This document shows, piece by piece, positions 56,246 to 64,000 of a stretch of DNA of 64,000 nt (within the stretch, counting starts at the first letter, position 1; every line of letters starts with the position of its first letter). The notes under the pieces were generated by a model, which was given only the letters and a program-made list of their open reading frames with translations, had not been told where the DNA came from and ran no database searches. Position numbers and translations under genes: made by a program. Source of the DNA: an uncultured Methylopila sp. (GTDB lineage Bacteria; Pseudomonadota; Alphaproteobacteria; Rhizobiales; Methylopilaceae); NCBI GenBank assembly GCA_902168115.1, contig CABHPB010000148.1, positions 54,124-118,123 of the forward strand, in the 5' to 3' direction.

Positions 56246-57769
56246 ATGGCCCTGACCCCCAAGCTGGCGCTTCGCCAGTCGCAGTCGCTGGTGATGACGC
56301 CGCAGCTGATGCAGGCGATCAAGCTGCTGCAGCTGTCGAGCCTCGACCTCGTCGCCTATGTCGAGCGCGAGCTTGAGCAGAACCCGCTTCTGGAGCGGCA
56401 GGAGCCGGGGGAAGGCCCGCAGCGGGACGAGAGCGGCGGGCCGGAGGGCGAGGGCGACTCGAATGGCGACTGGAGCGAGCCGGAGCCGCCCGGATCGCGC
56501 GCCGAGGTCGAGAGCCGCCTCGACACCGATTTCGGCAACGTTTTTCCCGACGACGCCCCGAGCGAGCGCGAGCGCCCCGAGCCCGCCGCCCCGGTCGAGT
56601 CTGGCGACTGGTCGGGGCTCGGCGGAGGCGCGACCTACTCGGCGGAGGGCGCCGACCTCGAGGCCTATGTCGCCGATCGCCCGACGCTCGCGGACCATCT
56701 CGAGCGGCAGCTCGCCCTCGCCGTCGCCGATCCGGTCGAGCGGCTGGTCGGGCAGAACCTGATCGATCTCATCGACGCCGCCGGCTACCTCAGGGAGGAC
56801 ACCGCCGACGTCGCGGAGCGGCTCGGCGCCGACGCCGGCATGGTCGAGCGGGTGCTGGCCGCCATCCAGACCTTCGAGCCGACCGGGGTCGGCGCGCGCT
56901 CCCTCAAGGAATGCCTCGCGATCCAGCTGAGGGAGCTGAACCGGTTCGATCCGGCGATGCAGTCGCTGATCGACAATCTGGAGCTCGTCGCCCGCCGCGA
57001 CCTCGCCGCGCTGAGGCGCGTCTGCGGGGTCGACGACGAGGACCTGTCCGACATGCTTGCAGAGCTCCGGCGGCTGGACCCCAAGCCCGGCCACGCCTTC
57101 GGCTCGGAGGTGCTGCAGCCCGTGACGCCCGACGTCACGGTGCGGGCCGCGCCGGACGGTTCCTGGATCCTCGAGCTCGTCTCTGATTCGCTGCCGCGCG
57201 TGCTGGTCAACCAGACCTATTACGCCAAGGTCGTGAAGACGACGAAGTCGGAGACCGAGAAGACGTTCATGACCGAATGCCTTCAGACGGCCAACTGGCT
57301 GACGCGCAGCCTCGAGCAGCGGGCGCGCACGATCCTGAAGGTCGCGACCGAGATCGTGCGCCAGCAGGACGGCTTCCTGACCTACGGCGTCGCGCATCTG
57401 CGCCCGCTGAACCTCAGGATGATCGCCGACGCGATCGGCATGCACGAGTCCACGGTCTCGCGCGTCACCGCGAACAAATACATCGCGACGCCGCGCGGCG
57501 TGTTCGAGCTGAAGTATTTCTTCACCGCCGCGATCGCCGCCGCCGACGGCGGGGACGCCCACTCGGCCGAAGCCGTCCGGCACCGCATCCGGGCCATGAT
57601 CGACGGCGAGAACCCGGACGACGTGCTGTCCGACGACACGATCGTGAAGCGGCTGCGCGACGGCGGCGTCGACATCGCCCGGCGCACCGTCGCCAAGTAC
57701 CGCGAGAGCCTGAGGATCCCGTCCTCGGTCCAGCGCCGGCGCGAGAAGCAGGCGGCGCGCGCGACCTGA
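56246..57769 (+). CDS. rpoN: RNA polymerase sigma-54 factor
   Basis: This is the enhancer-dependent sigma factor controlling nitrogen and other regulons. The 507-aa protein starts M-A-L-T-P-K-L-A-L-R-Q-S-Q-S-L-V-M-T-P with a Gln/Leu-rich activator-contact region. An acidic linker (about 55-125) follows. The HTH lies around I-A-D-A-I-G-M-H-E-S-T-V-S-R. The RpoN box near the end reads A-R-R-T-V-A-K-Y-R-E-S-L, close to the consensus. It lies 166 bases after lptB and precedes hpf and ptsN. Confidence 0.97.
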   Translation: MALTPKLALRQSQSLVMTPQLMQAIKLLQLSSLDLVAYVERELEQNPLLERQEPGEGPQRDESGGPEGEGDSNGDWSEPEPPGSRAEVESRLDTDFGNVFPDDAPSERERPEPAAPVESGDWSGLGGGATYSAEGADLEAYVADRPTLADHLERQLALAVADPVERLVGQNLIDLIDAAGYLREDTADVAERLGADAGMVERVLAAIQTFEPTGVGARSLKECLAIQLRELNRFDPAMQSLIDNLELVARRDLAALRRVCGVDDEDLSDMLAELRRLDPKPGHAFGSEVLQPVTPDVTVRAAPDGSWILELVSDSLPRVLVNQTYYAKVVKTTKSETEKTFMTECLQTANWLTRSLEQRARTILKVATEIVRQQDGFLTYGVAHLRPLNLRMIADAIGMHESTVSRVTANKYIATPRGVFELKYFFTAAIAAADGGDAHSAEAVRHRIRAMIDGENPDDVLSDDTIVKRLRDGGVDIARRTVAKYRESLRIPSSVQRRREKQAARAT

Positions 57770-57929
57770 CGCTCCGGCCGGGCGTTCATTTTTCAGCGAT
57801 CCGGAACAGATCGGACGCTACCTCGTTCCAATTGACTTGGCCGGAAGGCGCTCGTACTGCTCAAGGGCTCAGACCGTCGGCCCCGCCGATCCCGGGGCCG
57901 CCCCCACCCCCGACATTCGAGAGGACTAC

Positions 57930-58511
57930 ATGGCCTTGCGCGTTTCCGGGAAGAATCTCGACATCGGCGAGGCCCTTCGCGGACAAGTCCAGGACCGGAT
58001 CGAAGACGCCATGACGAAATATTTCGGCGGCGGCTTCTCCGGGCATGTCACAGTCGCCAAGGACGGGGCAGGGTTCCGCACCGAGTGCGCCCTGCATCTC
58101 GACAGCGGCATCGTGCTCCAGGCCGCCGGCGCGGCCGCCGACGCCTACGCCAGCTTCGATCAGGCGGCGGGCAGGATTGAAACCCGGCTCAAGCGCTACA
58201 AGAATCGTCTGAGGGACTATCATGCCGACGCGGAGGGCGCGGACGCGCTCTCCTATTCGGTCATCGAGACCCCGGACGACGAGACCGTCGAGGAGCCGGA
58301 AGGGTGGAGCCCAGTCATCGTCGCCGAAGCGACCAAGCCCATCCGTCGGATGACTGTGGGTTTCGCCGTGATGGAGCTCGACCTGACGGGCGCTCCCGTG
58401 GTGGTGTTCCGGCACGCGAGCCACGGACGGGTCAACATCGTGTATCGACGCTCGGACGGAAACGTCGGATGGATGGATCCCCCCGCGTCGAACGGTTCCG
58501 ACGGACATTGA
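57930..58511 (+). CDS. hpf: Ribosome hibernation-promoting factor, long form
   Basis: It dimerises 70S ribosomes in stationary phase. The 193-aa protein (ATG at 57930 with GAGAGGA upstream) has the N-terminal S30AE domain (M-A-L-R-V-S-G-K-N-L-D-I-G). The long-form C-terminal domain (K-P-I-R-R-M-T-V-G-F-A-V-M-E-L near residue 135) lets 100S particles form with one protein. Its place after rpoN is conserved. Confidence 0.95.
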   Translation: MALRVSGKNLDIGEALRGQVQDRIEDAMTKYFGGGFSGHVTVAKDGAGFRTECALHLDSGIVLQAAGAAADAYASFDQAAGRIETRLKRYKNRLRDYHADAEGADALSYSVIETPDDETVEEPEGWSPVIVAEATKPIRRMTVGFAVMELDLTGAPVVVFRHASHGRVNIVYRRSDGNVGWMDPPASNGSDGH

Positions 58512-58583
58512 CTTCGACCGCGCGCGGCGCCGGCCAATCCGGGTCTTCGCCGCGCAGCGGCGGTTTTCGAGGTTAGACGCCTG

Positions 58584-59048
58584 ATGCCTCTCGGCGACTT
58601 GTTGGCGACCGACGCCATCCTGCCGGCGCTCAAGGTCAATTCGAAGAAACAGGCGATCCAGGAGCTCGCGGCCAAGGCCGCCGAGCTGACGGGCCTGTCC
58701 GAGCGCGACGTGTTCGACACGCTGCTCCAGCGCGAGCGGCTGGGATCGACGGGCGTCGGCGCGGGGATCGCCATCCCGCACGGCAAGCTCGCCAATTTCG
58801 ACAGGCTGTTCGGGCTGTTCGCGCGGCTCGACAGGCCGATCGACTTCGACGCGCTCGACGGCGAGCCTGTCGATCTCGTGCTGCTGCTGCTCGCCCCGGA
58901 GTCGGCCGGCGCCGACCATCTCAAGGCGCTGGCCCGCGTCGCCCGGATGCTGCGCGATCCGCTGACCGCGCAGAAGCTGCGAGCGTCGCGCGACGCCAGC
59001 GCGCTTTATGCGGTCCTCACGCAGACGCCTGCGTCGAACGCGGCCTGA
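58584..59048 (+). CDS. ptsN: Nitrogen-regulatory PTS EIIA protein
   Basis: PtsN receives phosphate from the NPr/EI-Ntr relay and modulates potassium, nitrogen and envelope functions. The 154-aa protein has the phosphorylated histidine H66 in G-I-A-I-P-H-G-K-L. It ends the rnd-to-ptsN cluster. It is convergent with DUF1150, with a modest hairpin in between. Confidence 0.95.
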   Translation: MPLGDLLATDAILPALKVNSKKQAIQELAAKAAELTGLSERDVFDTLLQRERLGSTGVGAGIAIPHGKLANFDRLFGLFARLDRPIDFDALDGEPVDLVLLLLAPESAGADHLKALARVARMLRDPLTAQKLRASRDASALYAVLTQTPASNAA

Positions 59049-59061
59049 TCGCCAAAAACTG

Positions 59062-59084
59062 GGGCGCCTGTCGGCCGGGCGCCC
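59062..59084. terminator. Hairpin between convergent ptsN and DUF1150
   Basis: GGGCGCC pairs with GGCGCCC over a 9-base loop; no T tract is visible on the plus strand. Weak evidence for termination. Confidence 0.35.
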
Positions 59085-59093
59085 TCTGCGGTC

Positions 59094-59366
59094 TCAGTGC
59101 AGGCTTACGGTGACGAGCTCGTGCTCGCGCGCGCTCTCCATGAGCGCCTCGCGGGTGTCGGCCACGACGATCGGAGACCCGTCGGCGCCGAGCAGCGCGA
59201 ACAGCTCCAGCCCCGGCTCGAGCTCGGGCGCCTGGGGGAACAGGGCGTTGAGCTCCTGGGACAAAATCGGCTTCACATACGCGATGTGGCCGTCCCCGAT
59301 GGCGGCGAACTCAGCCGCGCTCAAGGGGTTGTGCCGGGCGGTCCCGGCTGCGTCTTCCCGCACCAT
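59094..59366 (-). CDS. DUF1150 family protein
   Basis: A 90-aa protein with the family core A-A-I-G-D-G-H-I-A-Y-V-K-P-I near residue 22 and L-F-A-L-L-G-A-D-G-S-P-I near 55. DUF1150 genes follow hsp20 genes in many Rhizobiales, as here (start 5 bases from the hsp20 stop), so it is probably heat-induced with it. Molecular role unknown. Confidence 0.9.
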   Translation of the reverse strand: MVREDAAGTARHNPLSAAEFAAIGDGHIAYVKPILSQELNALFPQAPELEPGLELFALLGADGSPIVVADTREALMESAREHELVTVSLH

Positions 59367-59370
59367 GACC

Positions 59371-59826
59371 TTACTCCTTCTCCGTGACGCGACGAGAGTC
59401 GTCCTGCGCCCGAATGACGATACGCTTCACCGACGGCTCCGGTTCCGGCCGAACGAGATCGACGACCAGAAGTCCCTTCGCAAGATCGGCGCCCAGAACC
59501 TCCATTCCCTCCGCAAGAACGAAGGCGCGCGTGAACTGGCGCGCCGCGATTCCGCGGTGGAGGAAGATGCGATCCTCGGCCTCCGAGGGCGGTCGCCCAC
59601 GGATGACGAGCTCGTTCTTCTCGAGGGTGACCTCGATCTGGTCCGGGCCGAAGCCCGCGACCGCGAGCGTGATCCTGAGACGTTCGGGCTTGCCCTCATC
59701 CTGCGGCAACCGCTCGATGTTGTAGGGCGGATAGCCGTCGGCGCTTTTGGCCGCCCGGTCGAGGGCCCGTTCAAGGCCATCGAAACCGAGCAGAAAAGGG
59801 CTCTGCAGACTCGTCAGACGCGACAT
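59371..59826 (-). CDS. Small heat-shock protein, Hsp20 family (second copy)
   Basis: A 151-aa holdase chaperone. The Y-P-P-Y-N-I-E-R opening at residue 31, a beta-sandwich alpha-crystallin domain and the I-x-V-like C-terminal I-V-I motif are visible. It shares the general plan but only moderate identity with the copy at 15573, so the two are old paralogues of different classes. The leader contains a hairpin that buries the Shine-Dalgarno (separate entry). It forms a unit with DUF1150. Confidence 0.95.
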   Translation of the reverse strand: MSRLTSLQSPFLLGFDGLERALDRAAKSADGYPPYNIERLPQDEGKPERLRITLAVAGFGPDQIEVTLEKNELVIRGRPPSEAEDRIFLHRGIAARQFTRAFVLAEGMEVLGADLAKGLLVVDLVRPEPEPSVKRIVIRAQDDSRRVTEKE

Positions 59827-59855
59827 TTCAAAGTCCTCGCCGTCAAGCGACTTTG
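59827..59855 (-). promoter_or_regulatory. ROSE-like RNA thermometer hairpin of the second hsp20
   Basis: In the minus-strand RNA, CAAAGUC pairs with GACUUUG (outer 7 bp) and GC with GC inside. The Shine-Dalgarno AGGA lies in the 3' side and UCGCU, the ROSE-type anti-SD block, opposite it. The SD is 7 bases from the AUG. Folded by eye. Confidence 0.55.
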
Positions 59856-59923
59856 ACGGAGCCTCGTAAACAAAGCGCTCCGATGGCCGGAGACTTCCGG
59901 CCGTGCTCTCAGATGGTCGTTCT

Positions 59924-60823
59924 TCAGGCGCCGTTCAATGGCGCGCGATCGAGGATCGCGGCGACGAGATCGGGCAACCGGTCGCGCCAGGGCGGGAGCG
60001 AAATGCCGTGGTCCCGCTGCACCCGCGCGGTGGACAGCCGCGAGTTCAGCGGCCGCCGCGCGGCGGTCGCGTAGTCGGCCGTCGCGATGGCGCAGAGCTC
60101 CGGGGACGGCCCGCCGCGCCGCGCGCTCTCGGCGAAGATCGCCGCGGCGAAGTCGAACCATGTCGTCTCGCCCTCATTGGCGACGTGGAACACGCCGGCC
60201 GGGGCGTCCGCGTCGTCGATCATCCGCAGCGCGATCTTCGCGAGCGCCCCGGCCAGGTCCCCGGCGACGGTGGGGCGGCCGCGCTGGTCGGCGACGATCG
60301 AGAGCCGCGGCCGCTCGCGCGCGAGCCGGAGCATCGTGGTCACAAAGTTCTGTCCGCCTGCGCTGACGAGCCAGGAGGTGCGCACGATCGCCGAGCGGGG
60401 CTGGATGGAGCGCACGGCGAGTTCGCCGGCGGCCTTGCTCGCGCCGTAGACGTTGATCGGCGCGACGACATCCGTGACCTCGTAGGGGCGGGCGAGCGCG
60501 CCGTCGAAGACGTAGTCGGTGGAGACGTGGACCAGCGGGATGTCCGCCGCGCGCGCGGCTTCGGCGATCGCCGCCGGGACCTGCGCGTTCACGCGGAAGG
60601 CTTCCGCCTGCTCGCTCTCGGCCCGGTCCACGGCGGTGTATGCGGCGGCGTTGATCACAGCTTGCGCGCCCGTCGCCAGCAGATAGCCGGAGACGGCGTC
60701 GGCGTCGGCGAGGTCGACCTCATCCCTGAGCGGCGCGACCACCGTCACGCCTTCCGGCCATGACAGGCGTTTCAGCGCGCCTCCGAGCTGCCCGGAGCCT
60801 CCCGTCACCGTGACGACCGTCAT
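59924..60823 (-). CDS. rfbD: dTDP-4-dehydrorhamnose reductase
   Basis: It reduces dTDP-4-keto-L-rhamnose to dTDP-L-rhamnose. The 299-aa protein (M-T-V-V-T-V-T-G-G-S-G-Q-L-G) has the G-x-x-G-x-x-G motif at its start, the S-T-D-Y-V-F-D-G motif near residue 95 and Y-G-A-S-K-A-A-G-E. Its start overlaps the rfbB stop as ATGA. rfbA and rfbC are not adjacent in this window, so the pathway is split. Confidence 0.93.
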   Translation of the reverse strand: MTVVTVTGGSGQLGGALKRLSWPEGVTVVAPLRDEVDLADADAVSGYLLATGAQAVINAAAYTAVDRAESEQAEAFRVNAQVPAAIAEAARAADIPLVHVSTDYVFDGALARPYEVTDVVAPINVYGASKAAGELAVRSIQPRSAIVRTSWLVSAGGQNFVTTMLRLARERPRLSIVADQRGRPTVAGDLAGALAKIALRMIDDADAPAGVFHVANEGETTWFDFAAAIFAESARRGGPSPELCAIATADYATAARRPLNSRLSTARVQRDHGISLPPWRDRLPDLVAAILDRAPLNGA

Positions 60824-61896
60824 GCCCTGCCCCGCCGGGCGAGCGCGCCGTGGCCGTCGTCCGCGACGAGCGGCGCCCACCAGTCACGGTTGGCGAGATA
60901 CCAGTCGACCGTCGCCGCGAGCCCGGTCTCGAAATCGTGGCGCGGGCGCCATCCGAGCTCCTGCTCGAGCAAACCCGGATCGATCGCGTAGCGCAGGTCG
61001 TGGCCGGGCCGGTCCTCGACGAAGCGCACGAGGTCCCGGCGCGGAAAGCCGAGCGTCGGCGCCCGCTCGTCGACGAGCTCGCAGATGCGGCGCACGACCG
61101 ACAGGTTGTCCCGTTCGCAGCGCGCCCCGACGAGATAGGTCGCGCCCGGCTGCCCGCGGTCGAGAACCAGCGCGAGCGCGCGGGCGTGGTCCTCGACATG
61201 AAGCCAGTCGCGCACGTTCGCGCCGGCGCCGTAGACCGGAAGCTCGCGCCCTTCGAGCGCGCGCAGAATCATCAGCGGGATGAGCTTTTCGGGAAACTGG
61301 AAGGGCCCGAAGTTGTTCGAGCAGTTCGTGACCAGCGTCGGCAGGCCGTAGGTCTCGCGCCAGGCCCGCGCGAAATGGTCCGAGGCGGCCTTGGAGGCGG
61401 AGTAGGGCGAATTCGGCCGGTAGGGCGAATCGGGCGCGAAGGCGCCGGTCGGTCCCAGCGAGCCGAACACCTCGTCGGTCGAGACATGGGCGAAGCGATA
61501 GCGCGCCTGCTCGGCCGCCGTGAGGTCTCTGAACGCCCGCGTCGCCTCCGTCAGCAGCGTCACGGCGCCCGCGACGTTGGTGTCGACGAAGGCGGCCGGG
61601 CCGTCGATGGAGCGGTCGACATGGGTCTCGGCCGCGAGGTTTATGACCGCGGTCGGCCGATGCCGGGCGAACACGGCGCGCAGCGCCCCGGCGTCGCGGA
61701 TGTCTGCTTTTTCGAAGGCGTAGCGCGGGTTTTCGTCGGCGCCCGGCAAGGAGGAGAGCGTTCCGGCGTAGGTCAGCGCGTCGAGGTTGACGACGCGCGC
61801 GCCGGTCTCCGAAAGCAGCAGGCGAACCAGCGCGGAGCCGATGAAGCCGGCGCCGCCGGTCACCAGAATGCGGGCGTCAGCAAGCGCTATGGTCAT
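60820..61896 (-). CDS. rfbB: dTDP-glucose 4,6-dehydratase
   Basis: It converts dTDP-glucose to the 4-keto-6-deoxy sugar. The 358-aa protein has V-T-G-G-A-G-F-I-G-S near residue 12, the catalytic D-E in S-T-D-E-V-F-G and Y-S-A-S-K-A-A. The start at 61894-61896 lacks a strong Shine-Dalgarno. It precedes rfbD with a 4-base overlap. The sugar made could feed O-antigen or exopolysaccharide. Confidence 0.94.
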   Translation of the reverse strand: MTIALADARILVTGGAGFIGSALVRLLLSETGARVVNLDALTYAGTLSSLPGADENPRYAFEKADIRDAGALRAVFARHRPTAVINLAAETHVDRSIDGPAAFVDTNVAGAVTLLTEATRAFRDLTAAEQARYRFAHVSTDEVFGSLGPTGAFAPDSPYRPNSPYSASKAASDHFARAWRETYGLPTLVTNCSNNFGPFQFPEKLIPLMILRALEGRELPVYGAGANVRDWLHVEDHARALALVLDRGQPGATYLVGARCERDNLSVVRRICELVDERAPTLGFPRRDLVRFVEDRPGHDLRYAIDPGLLEQELGWRPRHDFETGLAATVDWYLANRDWWAPLVADDGHGALARRGRA

Positions 61897-62107
61897 CGCG
61901 GGCTCGGGATCATCGGATGCGGGCAATAGCTTTTTCCCGGAAAGACCGCCAGCGTCCCGCCCCGGCAGCCTTGCCAAACCGGGGCGATTTGACTAGAAGG
62001 CGCGCCACGCGTCGGCGGCTTTGTCGCCGGACCATCCAACGACACGAACGAAGTGGAACACGCGAGGCGCCGCGTTTCGCGCGGCCGGCGTTTCCGGGAC
62101 GAGACCG

Positions 62108-62233
62108 ATGAAGATTCGTAATTCCCTGAAGTCGCTGCGCAACCGTCACCGCGACAACCGCATCGTGCGCCGCAAGGGCCGCGTCTACATCATCAACAAG
62201 ACGCAGAAGCGCTACAAGGCCCGCCAGGGCTGA
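62108..62233 (+). CDS. rpmJ: 50S ribosomal protein L36 (zinc-free form)
   Basis: This 41-aa ribosomal protein starts [10 protein letters not shown]. It lacks the C-x2-C...C...H zinc ribbon found in the C+ form, so it is the C- type common in alphaproteobacteria. Such paralogues keep ribosomes functional without zinc, and Zur control is known in some bacteria; no Zur-like box was seen here. Confidence 0.95.
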   Translation: MKIRNSLKSLRNRHRDNRIVRRKGRVYIINKTQKRYKARQG

Positions 62234-62247
62234 GGCGAAGCGCCTCA
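62231..62247 (+). terminator. Small hairpin after rpmJ
   Basis: TGAGGCG pairs with CGCCTCA around AAG, overlapping the rpmJ stop. Only CGCGCTTTG follows, so it is a weak terminator candidate. Confidence 0.4.
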
Positions 62248-62288
62248 CGCGCTTTGACGCCGGGCCGGCGGGCGCTAAGCTCCCGTTC

Positions 62289-62900
62289 ATGGCGCGCAGT
62301 CTTGCAGCAGCGGTCCTGATCCTCGCGGCGTCCGCCTTGCCGGCGCTCGCCGACGATGCGCCGCCCGCGCCGCAGTCCCCCGCCGCCAGGCCTGCGCCGG
62401 CCAATCCAGAGGTCGATCGCCGCGGCGCGCTCGACGAACTGCTCGGCCGGCTGTCCAAGACCGACGATCCGCGCTCGGCAAAGCGCATCGCCGGCGCCGT
62501 TCAGGCGCTCTGGCTCCGCTCCGGCAGCGAAACGATCGATCTCCTCACGGCCCGGGCCGGCGAGGCCCAGCGCGGCCAGAAGCTCGACGCCGCCATCAAG
62601 CTGATGGACGAGGTCGTCAGCCTGCGCCCCGACTTCGCCGAGGGCTGGAACCGGCGCGCGACGCTCAATTTCGCGGCCAAGGACTACGACGCCGCCATGG
62701 CCGACATCCACCAGACGCTGGTCCGCGAGCCGCGCCATTTCGGCGCCTGGCTGGCGCTTGGCCGCATCCTCGCGTCGAGCGGCTTCGACAAGCAGGCGCT
62801 CGCCGCCTTTCGCAAGACGCTGGAGATCTATCCGGCGGTCGAGGGTCTCAAGAAGGAGACGGACGAGCTCGCCCTCAAGGTCGAGGGCCAGCCGATCTGA
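62289..62900 (+). CDS. Periplasmic tetratricopeptide-repeat protein
   Basis: A 203-aa protein with a signal peptide (residues 1-21, A-L-A cleavage) and a Pro/Ala linker. At least three TPR-like helix pairs (about 78-180) follow, for example A-E-G-W-N-R-R-A-T-L-N-F and A-W-L-A-L-G-R-I-L-A-S. It is probably a protein-interaction scaffold. The stop abuts the start of the following hydrolase (ATG at 62900), implying coupling. Confidence 0.85.
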   Translation: MARSLAAAVLILAASALPALADDAPPAPQSPAARPAPANPEVDRRGALDELLGRLSKTDDPRSAKRIAGAVQALWLRSGSETIDLLTARAGEAQRGQKLDAAIKLMDEVVSLRPDFAEGWNRRATLNFAAKDYDAAMADIHQTLVREPRHFGAWLALGRILASSGFDKQALAAFRKTLEIYPAVEGLKKETDELALKVEGQPI

Positions 62901-63835
62901 TGCGGTTTGCGGTCGCGGCGGGAGCGGCGATCGCGGCCGTGATGATGCTGGGCGCGGCGCCATTTGCGCGCGCCGGCGAGCCCGAGGGCGGTTTCGTCCC
63001 CGTGACCGGGGGCAGGCTCCACGTCGTCGTGCTCGAGCCGCGGGAGAAGCCCTCCGGCCGCACGCTGCTCCTGCTGCACGGCGCGAGCGGCAATCTCAAG
63101 GACCTGCAGGAATCGATCGGCGAGCCGCTCGCCGCGCATCACCGGGTGATCCTGATCGACCGGCCCGGTCACGGCTACAGCGACCGCCTCGGCGGCCGCA
63201 GGATGGCCTCGCCCGCGCGCCAGGCGGACGCCATTTCCGAGGCGCTCGACCGCATGAAGATCGGTCGGGTCGTCGTGGTCGGCCACTCGTGGTCCGGCGC
63301 GCTCGCGACCAATCTCGCGCTCGACCATCCCGCCCACGTCTCGGGGCTCGCCCTGATCAGCCCGGCGACGCACCCCTATCCGGGCGGCGCCGCCTGGTAC
63401 AACCGGATCGCCGCGACCCCGCTGCTCGGCGGGGCGTTCGCGGCGCTGATCGGCCCGGTCGCCGACAAGCGGTTCGAGGACGGGCTCAAATCCGTCTTCG
63501 CGCCAAAGGCCCCGCCGCCCGACTATGTCGCCCGCACCGACGCCAAGCTGCTGCTGCGCCCCTCGGAGTTCGTCGCGAACGCCGAGGACCTCGTCGACTT
63601 CAAGACCTTCGTGCGCGCCCAGGCGCCGCGCTACGGGGCGATCCGGGTCCCGACGACGATCGTCACCGCCGACCACGACACGATCGTCTCGCCGGAGATC
63701 CATTCGCGGCCGCTGCAGCGCCAGATCAGGGGCTCGAAGCTCGTCGTGCTCAAGGACGTCGGCCACACCCCGCAGTGGAACGCCACCGACCGCGTGGTCA
63801 AGGAGATCGACGCGGTCGCCGCCCGGGCGCGCTGA
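62900..63835 (+). CDS. Exported alpha/beta hydrolase
   Basis: A 311-aa serine hydrolase with a signal peptide (to about residue 26). H-G-A-S-G-N precedes the oxyanion region; the nucleophile elbow is G-H-S-W-S-G near residue 131; the acid is probably in T-A-D-H-D-T and the histidine in G-H-T-P-Q. This fits haloperoxidase/lipase-like hydrolases acting in the periplasm. Substrate is unknown. It is translationally coupled to the TPR gene. Confidence 0.85.
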   Translation: MRFAVAAGAAIAAVMMLGAAPFARAGEPEGGFVPVTGGRLHVVVLEPREKPSGRTLLLLHGASGNLKDLQESIGEPLAAHHRVILIDRPGHGYSDRLGGRRMASPARQADAISEALDRMKIGRVVVVGHSWSGALATNLALDHPAHVSGLALISPATHPYPGGAAWYNRIAATPLLGGAFAALIGPVADKRFEDGLKSVFAPKAPPPDYVARTDAKLLLRPSEFVANAEDLVDFKTFVRAQAPRYGAIRVPTTIVTADHDTIVSPEIHSRPLQRQIRGSKLVVLKDVGHTPQWNATDRVVKEIDAVAARAR

Positions 63836-63884
63836 AAGCGCGGGCATGACGGTTCAGCCTGATCGAGCGCCGGGCTAGGATCTG

Positions 63885-64000
63885 AACTCATAAAGGTTGC
63901 GGGTGGCATGCAGCGCTGATTCAAGGTCCAGGGAGGATCTTAGATGGCGCGCTACGATCTGAGCGAAGCGGAGTGGCGGCTGATCGAGTCGCTGCTTCCC
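63885..64000 (+). mobile_element. IS5-family insertion sequence, left end (cut by window)
   Basis: The transposase start at 63944 and the leader from about 63885 mark the beginning of an insertion sequence. The exact left end and inverted repeat cannot be fixed without the right end. Confidence 0.6.
63944..64000 (+). CDS. IS5-family transposase, N-terminus only
   Basis: Nineteen codons starting M-A-R-Y-D-L-S-E-A-E-W-R-L-I match the standard opening of IS5-type transposases (DUF4096 region), which act by a DDE mechanism. GGGAGGA lies about 9 bases ahead. Completeness cannot be judged. Confidence 0.75.
   Translation, partial: MARYDLSEAEWRLIESLLP

Overview
The window is a G+C-rich chromosomal segment from an alphaproteobacterium, almost certainly order Hyphomicrobiales (Rhizobiales). 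Lineage markers include CpdR, RcdA (DUF1465) and TrcR (DUF1013), an exact CtrA box, the hsp20-DUF1150 pair, a zinc-free L36, and the rnd-lptA-lptB-rpoN-hpf-ptsN cluster. The left edge cuts a motA gene and the right edge cuts an IS5-type transposase. Genus cannot be fixed from sequence reading alone.

Layout. 1-16 kb: flagellar stator fragment, LPS/sugar-nucleotide genes (kdsD, galU), an outer-membrane beta-barrel, a lytic transglycosylase, an SGNH esterase, the gltB-gltD glutamate synthase operon and a threonine aldolase. 15.5-23 kb: an hsp20 with a ROSE-like leader, an alpha/beta hydrolase, a HisN-type phosphatase next to an MmgR/suhB-like sRNA, an N-formylglutamate amidohydrolase homologue, cpdR, tRNA-Val, a GT10 fucosyltransferase, a lone receiver protein and a CitE-like CoA lyase. 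23.4-26.2 kb: a zinc ABC operon led by a histidine-rich mini-protein under a Zur-like palindrome. 27-32.2 kb: a tight five-gene unit (gamma-glutamyltransferase family, phnM, DUF1045, DUF1007, NicO Ni/Co exporter). 32-42 kb: a regulator/monooxygenase pair, hemH, an SPFH-NfeD pair, azoreductase, an ALDH7-type dehydrogenase and putA. 42.8-44.7 kb: an accessory spot with a tiny ORF behind a perfect Shine-Dalgarno sequence and an AT-rich islet between near-identical repeats. 44.7-50.5 kb: prpE, a collagen-like secreted protein, trcR, DUF1192, a probable CtrA-controlled sRNA and rcdA. 50.6-64 kb: queG, an NDUFA9-like gene, tRNA-Leu, the lpt-rpoN-hpf-ptsN cluster (without lptC), a second hsp20 with a ROSE-like leader, rfbD-rfbB, rpmJ and the IS edge.

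Themes. Envelope precursors and export (kdsD, galU, lptA, lptB, rfbBD, GT10), nitrogen control and assimilation (gltBD, rpoN, ptsN, putA), metal homeostasis (zinc uptake, Ni/Co export) and the CtrA cell-cycle circuit (cpdR, rcdA, trcR, a CtrA box) recur. The least explained signals are non-coding or tiny: the CtrA-box transcript at 49.16-49.26 kb, the sORF at 42.97 kb, and the repeat-flanked islet at 43.2-44.6 kb. No CRISPR array, prophage, restriction system or secretion-system locus was seen.
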